Positions 44,455-54,175 are shown, counted from the stretch's first letter. The stretch: DNA of 64,000 bases from Streptococcus infantis (GCF_018499575.1 NZ_JAHDAP010000001.1:248001-312000); one strand, 5' to 3'. Notes: generated from the sequence alone by a model not told the origin. Made by a program: numbers and translations.

Positions 44455-45510
44455 ATGTATCTTGCTATCAAAGAAATTTTACAGAATAAACTGCGTTACA
44501 GTTTAATTCTAACAACCATCTTTCTCATTGCTTTTATGGTTTTTTTTATGACCAGTTTGGCTTTAGGACTCGTTCGAAATAATAGGGCTGCTATCGATAA
44601 TTGGCAAGCAACAGGAGTTGTGCTATCCGATTATGCAAATGATAATTTGACTGCATCCTTTATACCAGAAAAAGACTACAAAGATAAAGTGTCTGGGGAT
44701 GCTGTTCCCCTATGCTACATGTTTGCGGTGACAAACCTTGTCGATAGTAGTGACAAGATAAATGTCTCTATTTTTGGCCAAGAGTGGGACAGTTTTATCT
44801 CGCCAACCTTGATTGAAGGTCATTACCCAGAAAATGACCAAGAAGTTGTAGTGGATCAGTCTTTTGAGAATTACGGCATCAAACTTGGGGACGCAATTCA
44901 ACTCAACGGAAGTGAGACAAGTTTTAAGATTGTAGGTTTGACCAGAGAAAATAAATTTTTCACGGAACCTGTTGTCTTTACAAGTTTAACAACATATTGG
45001 AATTTACAAGGAACAACAAAAGCCAATCGTTCGATCTCTGCATTGGTATTGCAAAATGATGTAGAAGTGACTGGCGATGGTTTGAAGCAGATTTCTATAC
45101 AAAAAATGATTTCGAAAATTCCTGGCTATACCCCTCAAGTCAATGTATTCTCAGGAATGATTCTAGCTATGATCGTCATTACAGGTCTGATTGTAGGCAT
45201 TTTTATCTACATCATTACCATTCAAAAATTAGGCCTCTATGGAATTATGCGAGCGCAAGGGATTCAGATAAAATCCATCGTATGGTCCCTTTTCTGCCAA
45301 ATCTTTATCTTATCTGGTTTGGGTATAGGTTTGGCTTTATTAGCCATTTGGGCTGTCATTTTAGTCTTACCTGCAACCTTCTTTTTCTACCCTAGTTGGT
45401 TGGCATACTTTGTGTTAAGCCTGGTCATTTGCTTGATGGCACTACTAGGTGGCGTCATTTCTCTTCCGCGTCTACTTAAAGTAGATCCAATTACAGCGAT
45501 TGCAGAATGA
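44455..45510 (+). CDS. FtsX-like ABC permease (HrtB/DevC type)
   Basis: 351 aa from the ATG at 44455 (AAAGGAG upstream); the frame is open back to 44401 but that start is weaker. One N-terminal helix (about 15-38), an extracytoplasmic domain (about 40-235), then three helices (about 240-345). Closest layout is HrtB/DevC, whose relatives export haem or other hydrophobic compounds with an HrtA-type ATPase. Substrate here unknown. Confidence 0.82.
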   Translation: MYLAIKEILQNKLRYSLILTTIFLIAFMVFFMTSLALGLVRNNRAAIDNWQATGVVLSDYANDNLTASFIPEKDYKDKVSGDAVPLCYMFAVTNLVDSSDKINVSIFGQEWDSFISPTLIEGHYPENDQEVVVDQSFENYGIKLGDAIQLNGSETSFKIVGLTRENKFFTEPVVFTSLTTYWNLQGTTKANRSISALVLQNDVEVTGDGLKQISIQKMISKIPGYTPQVNVFSGMILAMIVITGLIVGIFIYIITIQKLGLYGIMRAQGIQIKSIVWSLFCQIFILSGLGIGLALLAIWAVILVLPATFFFYPSWLAYFVLSLVICLMALLGGVISLPRLLKVDPITAIAE

Positions 45511-45523
45511 TAAGGAGAATGAT

Positions 45524-46204
45524 ATGACGACATTAATTGAGATGATTCAAGTGACAAAAACTTATGGCGAGGGCAATAAGAAAGTTACAGCTCTCCATGA
45601 GACCAATTTTCAGCTAAACGCTGGGGAGTTTGTAGCGATTGTGGGGCCTTCTGGATCAGGTAAAACAACTTTTTTAACAACTCTAGGACAACTTCAGGAA
45701 GCTTCAAGTGGAAAGATTCTAGTAAAGGGAAAAGAGACTTGGCACTTATCTGAAAAAGAAAAAACGGATTTGCGCTTTAGTGAATTTGGTTTTATCCTCC
45801 AGGCTTCAAATTTGATTCCATTTTTAACAGTTAAGGAGCAATTAGATTTAATTGACCGTTTGGATAAAAAGAAATCTATAAAAAGTGACCGACAAGAGTT
45901 ATTTAGTTTGTTGGATTTGGAAAAGGTTCAAAATCACTATCCAAAAGCTCTCTCTGGTGGAGAACGCCAACGAGCTGCAATTGCTAGAGCCCTTTATAAT
46001 AATCCTAGTATCGTACTTGCAGATGAGCCGACAGCTAGCTTGGATACACAACGTGCTTATCAAGTGACGGATATGCTGGCTTCAATTGCCCATGAGCAAG
46101 GCAGGGGAGTTGTCATGATTACGCATGATACTCGCTTACTAGATAAGGTTGACCGTATTTATGTGATGGATGACGGACGACTTGTTGAAAAGACACAAGC
46201 ATAA
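45524..46204 (+). CDS. ABC transporter ATPase (HrtA/LolD type)
   Basis: 226 aa from the ATG at 45524 (AAGGAG 6 nt upstream). Walker A GPSGSGKTT, signature LSGGERQR, Walker B VLADEPTASLD, switch His in ITHDTR. Forms an exporter with the permease just upstream (13 bp gap). Confidence 0.9.
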   Translation: MTTLIEMIQVTKTYGEGNKKVTALHETNFQLNAGEFVAIVGPSGSGKTTFLTTLGQLQEASSGKILVKGKETWHLSEKEKTDLRFSEFGFILQASNLIPFLTVKEQLDLIDRLDKKKSIKSDRQELFSLLDLEKVQNHYPKALSGGERQRAAIARALYNNPSIVLADEPTASLDTQRAYQVTDMLASIAHEQGRGVVMITHDTRLLDKVDRIYVMDDGRLVEKTQA

Positions 46205-46208
46205 ATCT

Positions 46209-46245
46209 AAAAAGTGAACTGTTATTGATACGGTTCACTTTTTTT
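46209..46245 (+). terminator. Terminator after the HrtBA-like operon
   Basis: AAAAGTGAAC/GTTCACTTTT hairpin with T run. Confidence 0.85.
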
Positions 46246-46298
46246 AAAATTTAGACTAACAAGACCCACTTTTCTGTATAGCTGATTTTTTGGAAATG

Positions 46299-46307
46299 TG
46301 GTATAAT
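46299..46307 (+). promoter_or_regulatory. Extended -10 promoter predicting a leaderless mRNA
   Basis: TGGTATAAT with hexamer at 46302-46307. The ATG of the next gene is at 46315, where transcription itself should start, and no ribosome site precedes it. Confidence 0.6.
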
Positions 46308-46314
46308 CTTCTCT

Positions 46315-47244
46315 ATGGAAAAGATTATCATTACAGCAACTGCTGAAAGTATTGAACAAGTAAAACAGCTACTTGAAGCTGGTGTCGACCGCATTTATGT
46401 CGGTGAGAAAGATTTTGGTCTTCGTTTGCCAACGACTTTTAGTCATGATGAATTGCGTGAAATCGCAAAAATCATTCATGATGCCGGTAAGGAATTAATC
46501 GTAGCGGTCAATGCTCTTATGCACCAAGACATGATGGACCGTATCAAGCCCTTCTTGGACTTTTTAGAAGAAATCAAAACGGACTATATCACAGTTGGGG
46601 ACGCAGGTGTCTTTTATTTGGTAAACCGTGAGGGCTATTCTTTCAAAACCATCTACGATGCTTCAACCATGGTCACAAGCAGTCGTCAGATTAACTTCTG
46701 GGGACAAAAGGCAGGAGCGTCAGAAGCCGTCTTGGCGCGTGAAATCCCGTCTGCAGAACTTTTCAAAATGCCTGAAATTTTAGAAATTCCAGCAGAAGTT
46801 TTGGTATATGGTGCTAGTGTGATCCACCATTCTAAGCGTCCGCTCTTGCAAAACTACTATAATTTCACTCAAATTGATGATGAAAAATCTCGTCAACGTG
46901 ATTTGTTCCTAGCTGAGCCAAGTGACCCAGAGAGTCATTACTCTATTTTTGAGGACAATCATGGAACCCACATCTTTGCTAACAATGACCTTGATTTGAT
47001 GACTAAGTTGACCGAATTAGTTGAGCATGGTTTCACTCACTGGAAACTGGAAGGCCTCTACACTCCAGGACAAAACTTTGTGGAAATTGCAAAACTCTTT
47101 ATCCAAGCACGCAATTTGATTCAAGAAGGTAACTTTACGCATGACCAAGCCTTCTTGCTCGATGAAGAAGTTCGTAAGCTCCACCCTAAAAATCGTTTCC
47201 TTGATACTGGATTTTACGATTACGATCCTGATATGGTTAAATAA
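46315..47244 (+). CDS. Peptidase U32 family protein (YrrN/TrhP-like)
   Basis: 309 aa with the U32 TIM-barrel start EKIIITATAESIEQVKQLLEAGVDRIYVG and MDLM-like NNDLDLMTKL later (each motif shown in part). Relatives in Bacillus (YrrN, YrrO) act in hydroxylation of tRNA wobble uridine. No Fe-S cysteine cluster is seen, as in the shorter YrrN-type member. Peptidase activity is not implied. It may be translated from a leaderless mRNA. Confidence 0.85.
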   Translation: MEKIIITATAESIEQVKQLLEAGVDRIYVGEKDFGLRLPTTFSHDELREIAKIIHDAGKELIVAVNALMHQDMMDRIKPFLDFLEEIKTDYITVGDAGVFYLVNREGYSFKTIYDASTMVTSSRQINFWGQKAGASEAVLAREIPSAELFKMPEILEIPAEVLVYGASVIHHSKRPLLQNYYNFTQIDDEKSRQRDLFLAEPSDPESHYSIFEDNHGTHIFANNDLDLMTKLTELVEHGFTHWKLEGLYTPGQNFVEIAKLFIQARNLIQEGNFTHDQAFLLDEEVRKLHPKNRFLDTGFYDYDPDMVK

Positions 47245-47249
47245 AAATG

Positions 47250-47281
47250 ACAAAACCCGGCATAAATTGTTCGGGTTTTTC
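47250..47281 (+). terminator. Terminator after the U32 gene
   Basis: AAAACCCG/CGGGTTTT hairpin with T run. Confidence 0.85.
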
Positions 47282-47348
47282 TAATATTTGGATGAATTTG
47301 AAGCGTATTCATGATATAATAGGAGTAGCTCTATTTGGAGGTGTATAA

Positions 47349-48032
47349 GTGGAAAATCTGAAAAAAATGGCAGGTATCAAGGCTGCTGAGTTCGTCAAAG
47401 ATGGTATGGTTGTCGGACTTGGAACAGGCTCAACTGCCTACTATTTCGTAGAAGAAATAGGTCGTCGCATCAAGGAAGAAGGTTTGCAGATTACAGCTGT
47501 AACGACTTCTAGTGTAACCAGCAAGCAGGCAGAAGGGCTCAATATTCCTCTTAAGTCTATTGACCAGGTGGATTTTGTAGACCTGACAGTTGATGGTGCT
47601 GATGAAGTGGACAGTCAGTTTAACGGCATCAAAGGTGGTGGTGGTGCCCTTCTTATGGAAAAGGTTGTCGCAACTCCATCTAAAGAATACATCTGGGTCG
47701 TTGATGAAAGTAAACTAGTAGAGAAACTGGGAGCTTTTAAATTACCTGTAGAGGTTGTTCAGTATGGTGCCGAACAAGTATTTCGTCGTTTTGAGCGAGC
47801 TGGCTATCAACCAAGCTTCCGTGAAAAGGATGGTCAACGTTTTGTGACAGACATGCAAAACTTTATCATTGATCTAGCCATGGAAGTCATTGAAGACCCA
47901 ATTGCTCTTGGGCAAGAATTGGACCATGTCGTTGGTGTTGTCGAGCACGGCTTGTTTAACCAAATGGTGGACAAGGTCATCGTTGCTGGACAAAATGGCG
48001 TTCAGATTTTAACTTCAACAAAAGCAAAATAA
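47349..48032 (+). CDS. rpiA: Ribose-5-phosphate isomerase A
   Basis: 227 aa with a GTG start supported by GGAGG 7 nt upstream. [25 protein letters not shown] and [11 protein letters not shown] are the active-site blocks. Interconverts ribulose-5-P and ribose-5-P. An extended -10 TGATATAAT at 47312-47320 precedes it. First gene of the nucleoside/pentose block. Confidence 0.96.
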   Translation: MENLKKMAGIKAAEFVKDGMVVGLGTGSTAYYFVEEIGRRIKEEGLQITAVTTSSVTSKQAEGLNIPLKSIDQVDFVDLTVDGADEVDSQFNGIKGGGGALLMEKVVATPSKEYIWVVDESKLVEKLGAFKLPVEVVQYGAEQVFRRFERAGYQPSFREKDGQRFVTDMQNFIIDLAMEVIEDPIALGQELDHVVGVVEHGLFNQMVDKVIVAGQNGVQILTSTKAK

Positions 48033-48051
48033 TCAAAAAAGGAGACACACT

Positions 48052-49263
48052 ATGCCAAAATTTAATCGTATTCACTTGGTGGTACTAGATTCTGTAGGAA
48101 TCGGTGCAGCACCAGATGCTAATAACTTTGTCAATGCTGGGGTTCCTGATGGTTCCTCAGACACTCTTGGACACATTTCAAAATCAGTAGGTCTGAATGT
48201 CCCAAATATGGCAAAACTTGGTCTTGGAAATATTCCTCGTGAAACACCATTGAAGACAGTTCCAGCTGAGAGCAATCCAACTGGTTACGCAACTAAGTTA
48301 GAAGAAGTCTCTCTAGGTAAAGATACCATGACTGGCCACTGGGAAATCATGGGACTTAATATCACTGAACCGTTCGATACTTTCTGGAATGGATTCCCAG
48401 AGGAAATCTTGACAAAAATCGAAGAATTCTCAGGTCGTAAGGTCATTCGCGAAGCTAACAAACCTTATTCTGGTACAGCAGTTATCGAAGACTTTGGACC
48501 ACGCCAAATGGAAACAGGCGAGTTGATCATCTATACATCAGCTGATCCAGTTCTTCAAATCGCAGCTCACGAAGACATCATTCCTTTGGATGAACTCTAC
48601 CGTATCTGTGAATACGCTCGTTCGATTACATTGGAGCGTCCAGCTCTTCTTGGACGGATCATTGCTCGTCCTTACGTTGGTGAGCCAGGAAACTTCACTC
48701 GTACGGCTAATCGTCGTGACTTGGCAGTTTCACCATTTGCACCAACTGTTTTGGACAAATTGAACGAGGCTGGTATTGATACATACGCGGTTGGTAAGAT
48801 TAACGATATCTTCAACGGTGCAGGGATCAACCATGATATGGGCCACAACAAATCAAACAGCCACGGTATTGACAACTTGATCAAAGCGATGAAATCAGAA
48901 GATTTCAAACATGGTTTCTCATTCACCAACTTGGTTGACTTCGACGCTCTTTATGGACACCGTCGTAATCCTCATGGTTACCGTGATTGCTTGCATGAGT
49001 TTGATGAGCGCTTGCCAGAAATCATTGCAGCCATGCGCGAAGATGATCTTCTTTTGATTACGGCTGACCATGGTAACGACCCAACCTATGCTGGTACCGA
49101 CCATACTCGTGAATATATTCCACTTTTAGCTTACAGTCCATCATTTAAAGGTAATGGATTACTTCCAGTTGGGCACTTCGCTGACATCTCAGCAACAATT
49201 GCGGACAACTTTGGTGTTGAAAAAGCCATGATCGGTGAAAGCTTCTTAGATAAATTAGTTTAA
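48052..49263 (+). CDS. deoB: Phosphopentomutase
   Basis: 403 aa alkaline-phosphatase superfamily enzyme: metal-binding DSVGIG (D10 region), catalytic Thr in [10 protein letters not shown], and [17 protein letters not shown] in the C-terminal half. Converts (deoxy)ribose-1-P to -5-P, joining phosphorolysis to rpiA and deoC. Confidence 0.97.
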   Translation: MPKFNRIHLVVLDSVGIGAAPDANNFVNAGVPDGSSDTLGHISKSVGLNVPNMAKLGLGNIPRETPLKTVPAESNPTGYATKLEEVSLGKDTMTGHWEIMGLNITEPFDTFWNGFPEEILTKIEEFSGRKVIREANKPYSGTAVIEDFGPRQMETGELIIYTSADPVLQIAAHEDIIPLDELYRICEYARSITLERPALLGRIIARPYVGEPGNFTRTANRRDLAVSPFAPTVLDKLNEAGIDTYAVGKINDIFNGAGINHDMGHNKSNSHGIDNLIKAMKSEDFKHGFSFTNLVDFDALYGHRRNPHGYRDCLHEFDERLPEIIAAMREDDLLLITADHGNDPTYAGTDHTREYIPLLAYSPSFKGNGLLPVGHFADISATIADNFGVEKAMIGESFLDKLV

Positions 49264-49264
49264 G

Positions 49265-49822
49265 ATGATTCGCTACGCTTTACTTGTTAGAGGCATTAAT
49301 GTCGGTGGAAAGAATAAGGTAGTCATGACTCAACTGCGTCAAGAATTGACGGAACTGAGATTAGAAAATGTTGAAACCTACATCAATAGTGGCAATATCT
49401 TCTTTGACACCAATATTCCTAGAATTCAGTTAGTTGAGGATTTAAAGGGATTCTTTGAAAGGCACTATCCATTTATCCAAAGTTTTTCCTTATTTTCTAA
49501 CGAAGACTATGAAGAAGAGCTTAGAAATCTTCCTGATTGGTGGGACCATGAGATGGCTCGAAAGGATGTGCTATTTTACACTGAGGGCGTGGATGTGGAT
49601 CAAGTCATCGAGAAAGTGGACAGTTTGGAACTGGTCGATGAGGAGCTTCATTTTGGGAAATTAGGGATCTTCTGGGGTAAATTGTCAGAAGCTAGCTACT
49701 CTAAAACAGCCTATCACAAGCACTTGCTTAAGATGCCTTTCTATCGCAATATTACCATTCGTAACGCTAATACCTTTGACAAAATTGGTCAATTTTTAAA
49801 ACATAAAAAAGGAGATACCTAA
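49265..49822 (+). CDS. DUF1697 family protein
   Basis: 185 aa; conserved start YALLVRGINVGGKNKV and YINSGNIFFDT. Function unknown in the family. It begins 1 bp after deoB and its TAA shares bases with the punA ATG, so it is tightly embedded in the nucleoside operon. Confidence 0.88.
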   Translation: MIRYALLVRGINVGGKNKVVMTQLRQELTELRLENVETYINSGNIFFDTNIPRIQLVEDLKGFFERHYPFIQSFSLFSNEDYEEELRNLPDWWDHEMARKDVLFYTEGVDVDQVIEKVDSLELVDEELHFGKLGIFWGKLSEASYSKTAYHKHLLKMPFYRNITIRNANTFDKIGQFLKHKKGDT

Positions 49823-50631
49823 TGACATTTTTAAATAAAATCAATGAAACAGCAGCATTTTTGAAGGACAAAGGAATCGAAGCTCCTGAGTTCGGTTTGA
49901 TCCTTGGTTCAGGTCTTGGAGAATTGGCTGAAGAAATCGAAAATGCAGTCGTAGTAGACTACTCTGACATTCCAAACTGGGGTCAATCCACAGTAGTCGG
50001 ACATGCTGGTAAATTGGTTTATGGTGATCTTGCTGGACGTAAAGTCTTGGCTCTTCAAGGTCGTTTCCACTTCTATGAAGGAAACCCATTGGAAGTGGTG
50101 ACTTTCCCAGTTCGTGTCATGAAAGTGTTGGGATGTGAAGGAGTTCTTGTAACCAACGCTGCCGGTGGTATCGGCTTCGGTCCTGGTACCTTGATGGCAA
50201 TCACTGATCACATCAACATGACAGGTCAAAACCCATTGATCGGTGAAAACTTGGATGAGTTTGGCCCTCGCTTCCCAGATATGTCGAAGGCTTACACTCC
50301 AGAATACCGTGTAACTGCACATGAAGTGGCTCAAAAACTTGGAATCAAACTTGATGAAGGTGTCTATATCGGTGTTACTGGTCCAACTTATGAAACACCT
50401 GCAGAAATTCGTGCCTATAAGACACTTGGAGCAGATGCAGTCGGTATGTCTACGGTTCCTGAAGTTATCGTTGCAGCTCACTCAGGTTTGAAAGTTCTAG
50501 GAATTTCATGTATTACTAACCATGCTGCTGGTTTCCAAGAAGAACTCAACCACGAGGAAGTTGTAGAAGTGACCGAACGTGTTAAAGGTGACTTCAAAGG
50601 CTTGCTTAAAGCGATTCTTGCTGAATTGTAA
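49822..50631 (+). CDS. punA: Purine-nucleoside phosphorylase (trimeric PNP-I type)
   Basis: 269 aa. GLILGSGLGELAEEI, NAAGGIGFGPGTLM, GPTYETPAEIRAYKTLGAD and ITNHAAGF are hallmarks of the trimeric guanosine/inosine phosphorylase. Produces base and (deoxy)ribose-1-P for DeoB. A hexameric DeoD-type enzyme is encoded 2 kb downstream, so both PNP classes are present. Confidence 0.95.
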   Translation: MTFLNKINETAAFLKDKGIEAPEFGLILGSGLGELAEEIENAVVVDYSDIPNWGQSTVVGHAGKLVYGDLAGRKVLALQGRFHFYEGNPLEVVTFPVRVMKVLGCEGVLVTNAAGGIGFGPGTLMAITDHINMTGQNPLIGENLDEFGPRFPDMSKAYTPEYRVTAHEVAQKLGIKLDEGVYIGVTGPTYETPAEIRAYKTLGADAVGMSTVPEVIVAAHSGLKVLGISCITNHAAGFQEELNHEEVVEVTERVKGDFKGLLKAILAEL

Positions 50632-50632
50632 G

Positions 50633-51871
50633 ATGATGAAAGCACGACTCCAAAGTCTGCCCTATGGCTGGCGTCTGCTTTTAGCGACCGTCGCTTTAGG
50701 AATAGGAACAGGTCTGGTCGGAATCGCCTGTCATTTTCTACTAGATGGCGTACAAAAGTTGGCTTTCGGCCAAGAACGATCTGATCTGCTCCAGCAATTT
50801 CGGGAAGCCGGAGGTCTTCGTAGATTTCTTGTCTTATCTGTGACAGGGCTTTTGGCAGCAGGATTCTGGTATGTTTTGCAGAAACGTTATAAGATTCTGT
50901 CTATTCGTAAGCAAATTGATCAGGTTGGAGATAGAGAACCAGCGCCCCTAGCCCATATCCTTCATGCAAGTATGCAGGTTGCGATTGTCGGAGCTGGCGC
51001 TTCGGTCGGAAAAGAAGGAGCTCCACGTGAGGTTGGGGCACTTATAGCTGGTCGTTTGGGAAAAGTTTTGTCCTTGACGATCAAAGAGCAAAGAGTTTTG
51101 ATTGCTTGTGGAGCTGGAGCGGGGTTAGCTGCGGTCTATCAGATTCCCTTTGCTAGTAGCTTGTTTGTCTTTGAGACCTTAGGGTTGTCCTATCGCTGGA
51201 AAAATGTCTTACTGGTCTTGTCCAGTACTTATCTAGCGGCTTGGGTGGCCCAACCAATCGTTGGTCATGGTGCTATTTACCACCTGTCGCAAGTTCATTG
51301 GTCAGCAAGTGGTTTCTTGCAGGCTGTCTTAGTGGCTCTATTGGTTACTCCATTGGCACTTGCCTTTCGTTTTCTAGCCAAACAGGCTAGTCGCAAACGG
51401 CGGAAGGATTGGACCATTCTATGGGCTCTGCCTTTAGCATTTATGGTGCTAGCTGGTATTGTGATCTTTTACCCGATTTTTATGGGGAATGGACAGGTTC
51501 TAGCTCAAGCCGTTCTATCAGGTCAACCATTTTCTAATCTAGCCTTGATCTTGGTCGTGAAAGGGCTTCTGGTTTATATCCTCTTGAGTAATGGTGCCTA
51601 TGGGGGAACCTTGACGCCATCATTTGCCTTAGGAATTGGATCTGGTTATTTGGTGACCATGATTCTTTCTGCAGTTGGCGTTCAACTAGATCCTGCTCTA
51701 GGAATGTTGCTTGGAGCGACAGTCTTTTTAGGGACAACATTACAAGCTCCCATGACTGCCATTGCCCTAAGTCTTGGTTTTACAGGACAGAGCTGGGCCT
51801 TGATTCTACCGCTGGCACTAACTGCTGGTGTGTCTTATGTGATTCAAAATAGATGGGAGAATAAACGATGA
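50633..51871 (+). CDS. ClC-family chloride channel or H+/Cl- antiporter
   Basis: 412 aa from the ATG at 50633, 1 bp after the punA stop codon; no clear ribosome site, so probably coupled. About ten membrane helices. ClC signature GAGASVGKEGAPREVGA (variant of GKEGP), and late GGTLTPSFALGIGSG. No cytoplasmic CBS domain. Its presence in a nucleoside operon is conserved in relatives but unexplained. Confidence 0.88.
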   Translation: MMKARLQSLPYGWRLLLATVALGIGTGLVGIACHFLLDGVQKLAFGQERSDLLQQFREAGGLRRFLVLSVTGLLAAGFWYVLQKRYKILSIRKQIDQVGDREPAPLAHILHASMQVAIVGAGASVGKEGAPREVGALIAGRLGKVLSLTIKEQRVLIACGAGAGLAAVYQIPFASSLFVFETLGLSYRWKNVLLVLSSTYLAAWVAQPIVGHGAIYHLSQVHWSASGFLQAVLVALLVTPLALAFRFLAKQASRKRRKDWTILWALPLAFMVLAGIVIFYPIFMGNGQVLAQAVLSGQPFSNLALILVVKGLLVYILLSNGAYGGTLTPSFALGIGSGYLVTMILSAVGVQLDPALGMLLGATVFLGTTLQAPMTAIALSLGFTGQSWALILPLALTAGVSYVIQNRWENKR

Positions 51872-52578
51872 GAGTGCATTTTGTTTTGCACGAAACTTTT
51901 GAAGTACCTGGTGCCTATCTAAAGTGGGCGCAGGAGCGTGGTCATCAGGTGAAAATGACCAAGGTCTACGAGCGGGAAGCTCTACCTGAGACAGTGGATG
52001 AAATCGATTTTTTGATTGTCATGGGAGGACCACAATCGCCAGATGAGGATCGCGCAACCTTCCCTTACTATGATCCGCAAGCTGAGATTGAACTAATTCA
52101 AAAAGCTATGAAGGCGGATCGCTACATCGTTGGTGTCTGTCTTGGTGCGCAGCTCCTGTCTGTAGCTTATGGCGCAGAGTATGAACATAGTCCAGAACGA
52201 GAGATTGGTGTTTATCCGGTGGACCTAACCCTTGAAGGATTAGCAGATCCGAATGTCGCCTTATTTGGTGAGAGCTTTGATTCAGGACATTGGCATGGAG
52301 ATATGCCGGGATTGACAGAGGATGCTGTTGTCCTTGCGACCAGTCAAGGTTGTCCACGGCAGATTATACGCTTCAGTCCTAAACACTATGCCTTCCAAGC
52401 TCACTTGGAATTTGATCCAGAAGCAGTCAATCTCTTAATTGCTGCAGATGGTGAAGCCGCTTTGGAAGCCCAAAGTCAAACATTGCCATTTGTCGAAAAA
52501 CCTGAAGCCATCCGTGCTTACGATTATCAAGAAATGAATGCAAAATTATACGCATTTTTGGATTCATTAACAAACTAA
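51868..52578 (+). CDS. Class I glutamine amidotransferase-like protein
   Basis: 236 aa. GATase-1 fold with nucleophile elbow GVCLGAQLL (Cys near residue 91) and HWHGDMP; a C-terminal His-Glu pair is seen in FQAHLEFDPE. Similar proteins are annotated GMP-synthase-like amidotransferases, and some hydrolyse gamma-glutamyl compounds. Overlaps the ClC gene by 4 bp (ATGA). Confidence 0.88.
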   Translation: MRVHFVLHETFEVPGAYLKWAQERGHQVKMTKVYEREALPETVDEIDFLIVMGGPQSPDEDRATFPYYDPQAEIELIQKAMKADRYIVGVCLGAQLLSVAYGAEYEHSPEREIGVYPVDLTLEGLADPNVALFGESFDSGHWHGDMPGLTEDAVVLATSQGCPRQIIRFSPKHYAFQAHLEFDPEAVNLLIAADGEAALEAQSQTLPFVEKPEAIRAYDYQEMNAKLYAFLDSLTN

Positions 52579-52791
52579 ATAAAAAAGAAAGGTAGGGCGT
52601 GTGTTCAGATTTGAACACGAGCGGAAAGCTTTTCTAAATAAGAAATATACACAGAAAGGAAGGGTTAACCGTATTCACTGAACTGAATACGGGCGGAGAA
52701 CTGTGGAAAAAAGATAAACTGTCTAGCATCTGTGATGCTTCGTCAGTTTCCTATTTTTCCTTTGTTCTCTGTCGCCCTTTATATCTTAAAC
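52579..52791 (+). ncRNA. Structured leader region upstream of deoD, candidate cis-regulatory RNA
   Basis: Over 210 nt without a gene. Hairpin 1: GTGTTCA/TGAACAC (52601-52607 with 52612-52618). Hairpin 2: CCGTATTCA/TGAATACGG (52669-52677 with 52684-52692). Each is preceded by an AGG-AGGG sequence and followed by GCGGARARCT, so they look like two copies of one motif. Hairpin 3 is long: 52705-52721 with 52744-52760, with an inner AGCATC/GATGCT. AGGGCG at 52594-52599 can pair with CGCCCT at 52773-52778 just before the start codon. No normal ribosome site precedes the deoD ATG. I do not recognise the motif. Confidence 0.5.
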
Positions 52792-53502
52792 ATGTCTATC
52801 CATATTGCTGCTAAGCAGGGTGAAATTGCTGATAAAATTCTTCTTCCTGGGGATCCTCTTCGTGCAAAATTTATCGCTGAGAATTTTCTTGAAGATGCTG
52901 TTTGCTTTAACAAAGTCCGTAACATGTTTGGTTACACAGGTACTTACAAAGGTCACCGTGTATCTGTCATGGGAACAGGAATGGGGATGCCATCCATCTC
53001 TATCTATGCGCGTGAGTTGATTGTCGACTACGGAGTAAAGAAATTGATCCGTGTCGGAACGGCTGGATCTTTGAATGAGGATGTTCACGTCCGTGAATTG
53101 GTCTTGGCTCAAGCAGCAGCAACCAACTCAAACATCATCCGCAACGATTGGCCTCAATACGATTTCCCACAAATTGCAAGTTTTGACTTGCTAGATAAGG
53201 CTTACCATATTGCTAAAGACCTTGGCATGACTACACACGTCGGCAATGTCTTGTCATCAGATGTTTTCTACTCAAACTACTTTGAAAAGAACATCGAGCT
53301 TGGTAAATGGGGAGTCAAGGCTGTGGAAATGGAAGCAGCAGCTCTTTACTATTTGGCAGCTCAACACCATGTTGATGCTCTTGCCATTATGACCATCTCA
53401 GATAGTTTGGTCAATCCAGATGAGGATACAACAGCTGAAGAACGCCAAAACACCTTCACTGATATGATGAAGGTTGGTCTAGAGACTTTAATTGCAGAAT
53501 AA
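52792..53502 (+). CDS. deoD: Purine-nucleoside phosphorylase DeoD-type (hexameric)
   Basis: 236 aa from the ATG at 52792, matching the family start [14 protein letters not shown]; the frame stays open to a GTG at 52732 but that reaches into the leader hairpin. [34 protein letters not shown] and MTISDSL are present. Phosphorolyses adenosine-type (deoxy)nucleosides. Initiation without an obvious ribosome site points to leader control. Confidence 0.95.
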   Translation: MSIHIAAKQGEIADKILLPGDPLRAKFIAENFLEDAVCFNKVRNMFGYTGTYKGHRVSVMGTGMGMPSISIYARELIVDYGVKKLIRVGTAGSLNEDVHVRELVLAQAAATNSNIIRNDWPQYDFPQIASFDLLDKAYHIAKDLGMTTHVGNVLSSDVFYSNYFEKNIELGKWGVKAVEMEAAALYYLAAQHHVDALAIMTISDSLVNPDEDTTAEERQNTFTDMMKVGLETLIAE

Positions 53503-53512
53503 AAGAAAACAC

Positions 53513-53551
53513 AAAAAAGGAAGATTTTCATCCAGAAAATCTTCCTTTTTT
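53513..53551 (+). terminator. Terminator after deoD
   Basis: Long AAAAAGGAAGATTTTC/GAAAATCTTCCTTTTT hairpin with T run. Confidence 0.9.
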
Positions 53552-53597
53552 AGTCATTCAGTCCATACTATGACCTAAATGAATGTTGCTCTATCGT

Positions 53598-54110
53598 CTA
53601 TTTTTTAAGAGATTGTAAGAAACAATCAATCTCTGCTTGAGAATGGAGAATATGCATCTTTTCAGGGTAGGTATCACTTAATTTTTGGTATCTTACCTTA
53701 GCATTTTTTGTTCGTCCATCCCAGAGAATCCAACTAATAAATTCCCAATTAAATTGTTCTTGACACCCATCCGCCATACTTTCTCTAACTTTTCCTCTGT
53801 ATTGTAGATAGCGTTTTAAGGCTCTTGCTAAACAATTCCAAGCTGAAAAGTTTAGAAAGATAATCTGGTCAGCTTGCTCCATTCTTTCCTCATAGTAACA
53901 CCAGCTATAGTTACCGTCAATAACCCAATCGGAATGTTCGGTGAGAAAGTCTCTCATCTCTTTTAACATCCAATCGCGGTTACTGTCTACCCAGCCTGGC
54001 TGAAATTGAAGGGTGTCCATATGGAGTTTAGGAATGGAGTAGTAGCTGGAAAGTTTTTCTGCCAGAGTAGATTTACCTGACCCTGAATATCCTATAATAG
54101 CAATTTTCAT
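53598..54110 (-). CDS. P-loop topology-modulation/FlaR-like kinase-fold protein
   Basis: 170 aa. Walker A GYSGSGKST at residues 7-15, then KLHMDTLQFQPGWV and WVIDGNYSW typical of the small P-loop family annotated as DNA topology modulation protein FlaR-like. The fold is adenylate-kinase-like; the true substrate is unknown. Monocistronic on the minus strand. Confidence 0.85.
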   Translation of the reverse strand: MKIAIIGYSGSGKSTLAEKLSSYYSIPKLHMDTLQFQPGWVDSNRDWMLKEMRDFLTEHSDWVIDGNYSWCYYEERMEQADQIIFLNFSAWNCLARALKRYLQYRGKVRESMADGCQEQFNWEFISWILWDGRTKNAKVRYQKLSDTYPEKMHILHSQAEIDCFLQSLKK

Positions 54111-54133
54111 GATAACCTCCAGAAAAATGTGTA

Positions 54134-54160
54134 CAAAAAAAGCTCCGAAGAGCTCATTTT
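54134..54160 (-). terminator. Terminator of rpsT
   Basis: GAGCTC-TTCG-GAGCT hairpin with a UUCG tetraloop and a T run on the minus strand. Confidence 0.85.
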
Positions 54161-54175
54161 GTATCCAGTTAAAGA

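Noticed and set aside
52732..52791. 20-residue N-terminal extension of deoD, or a separate small gene
   Set aside because: It has no ribosome site, lies in the leader hairpin and does not fit the family start.
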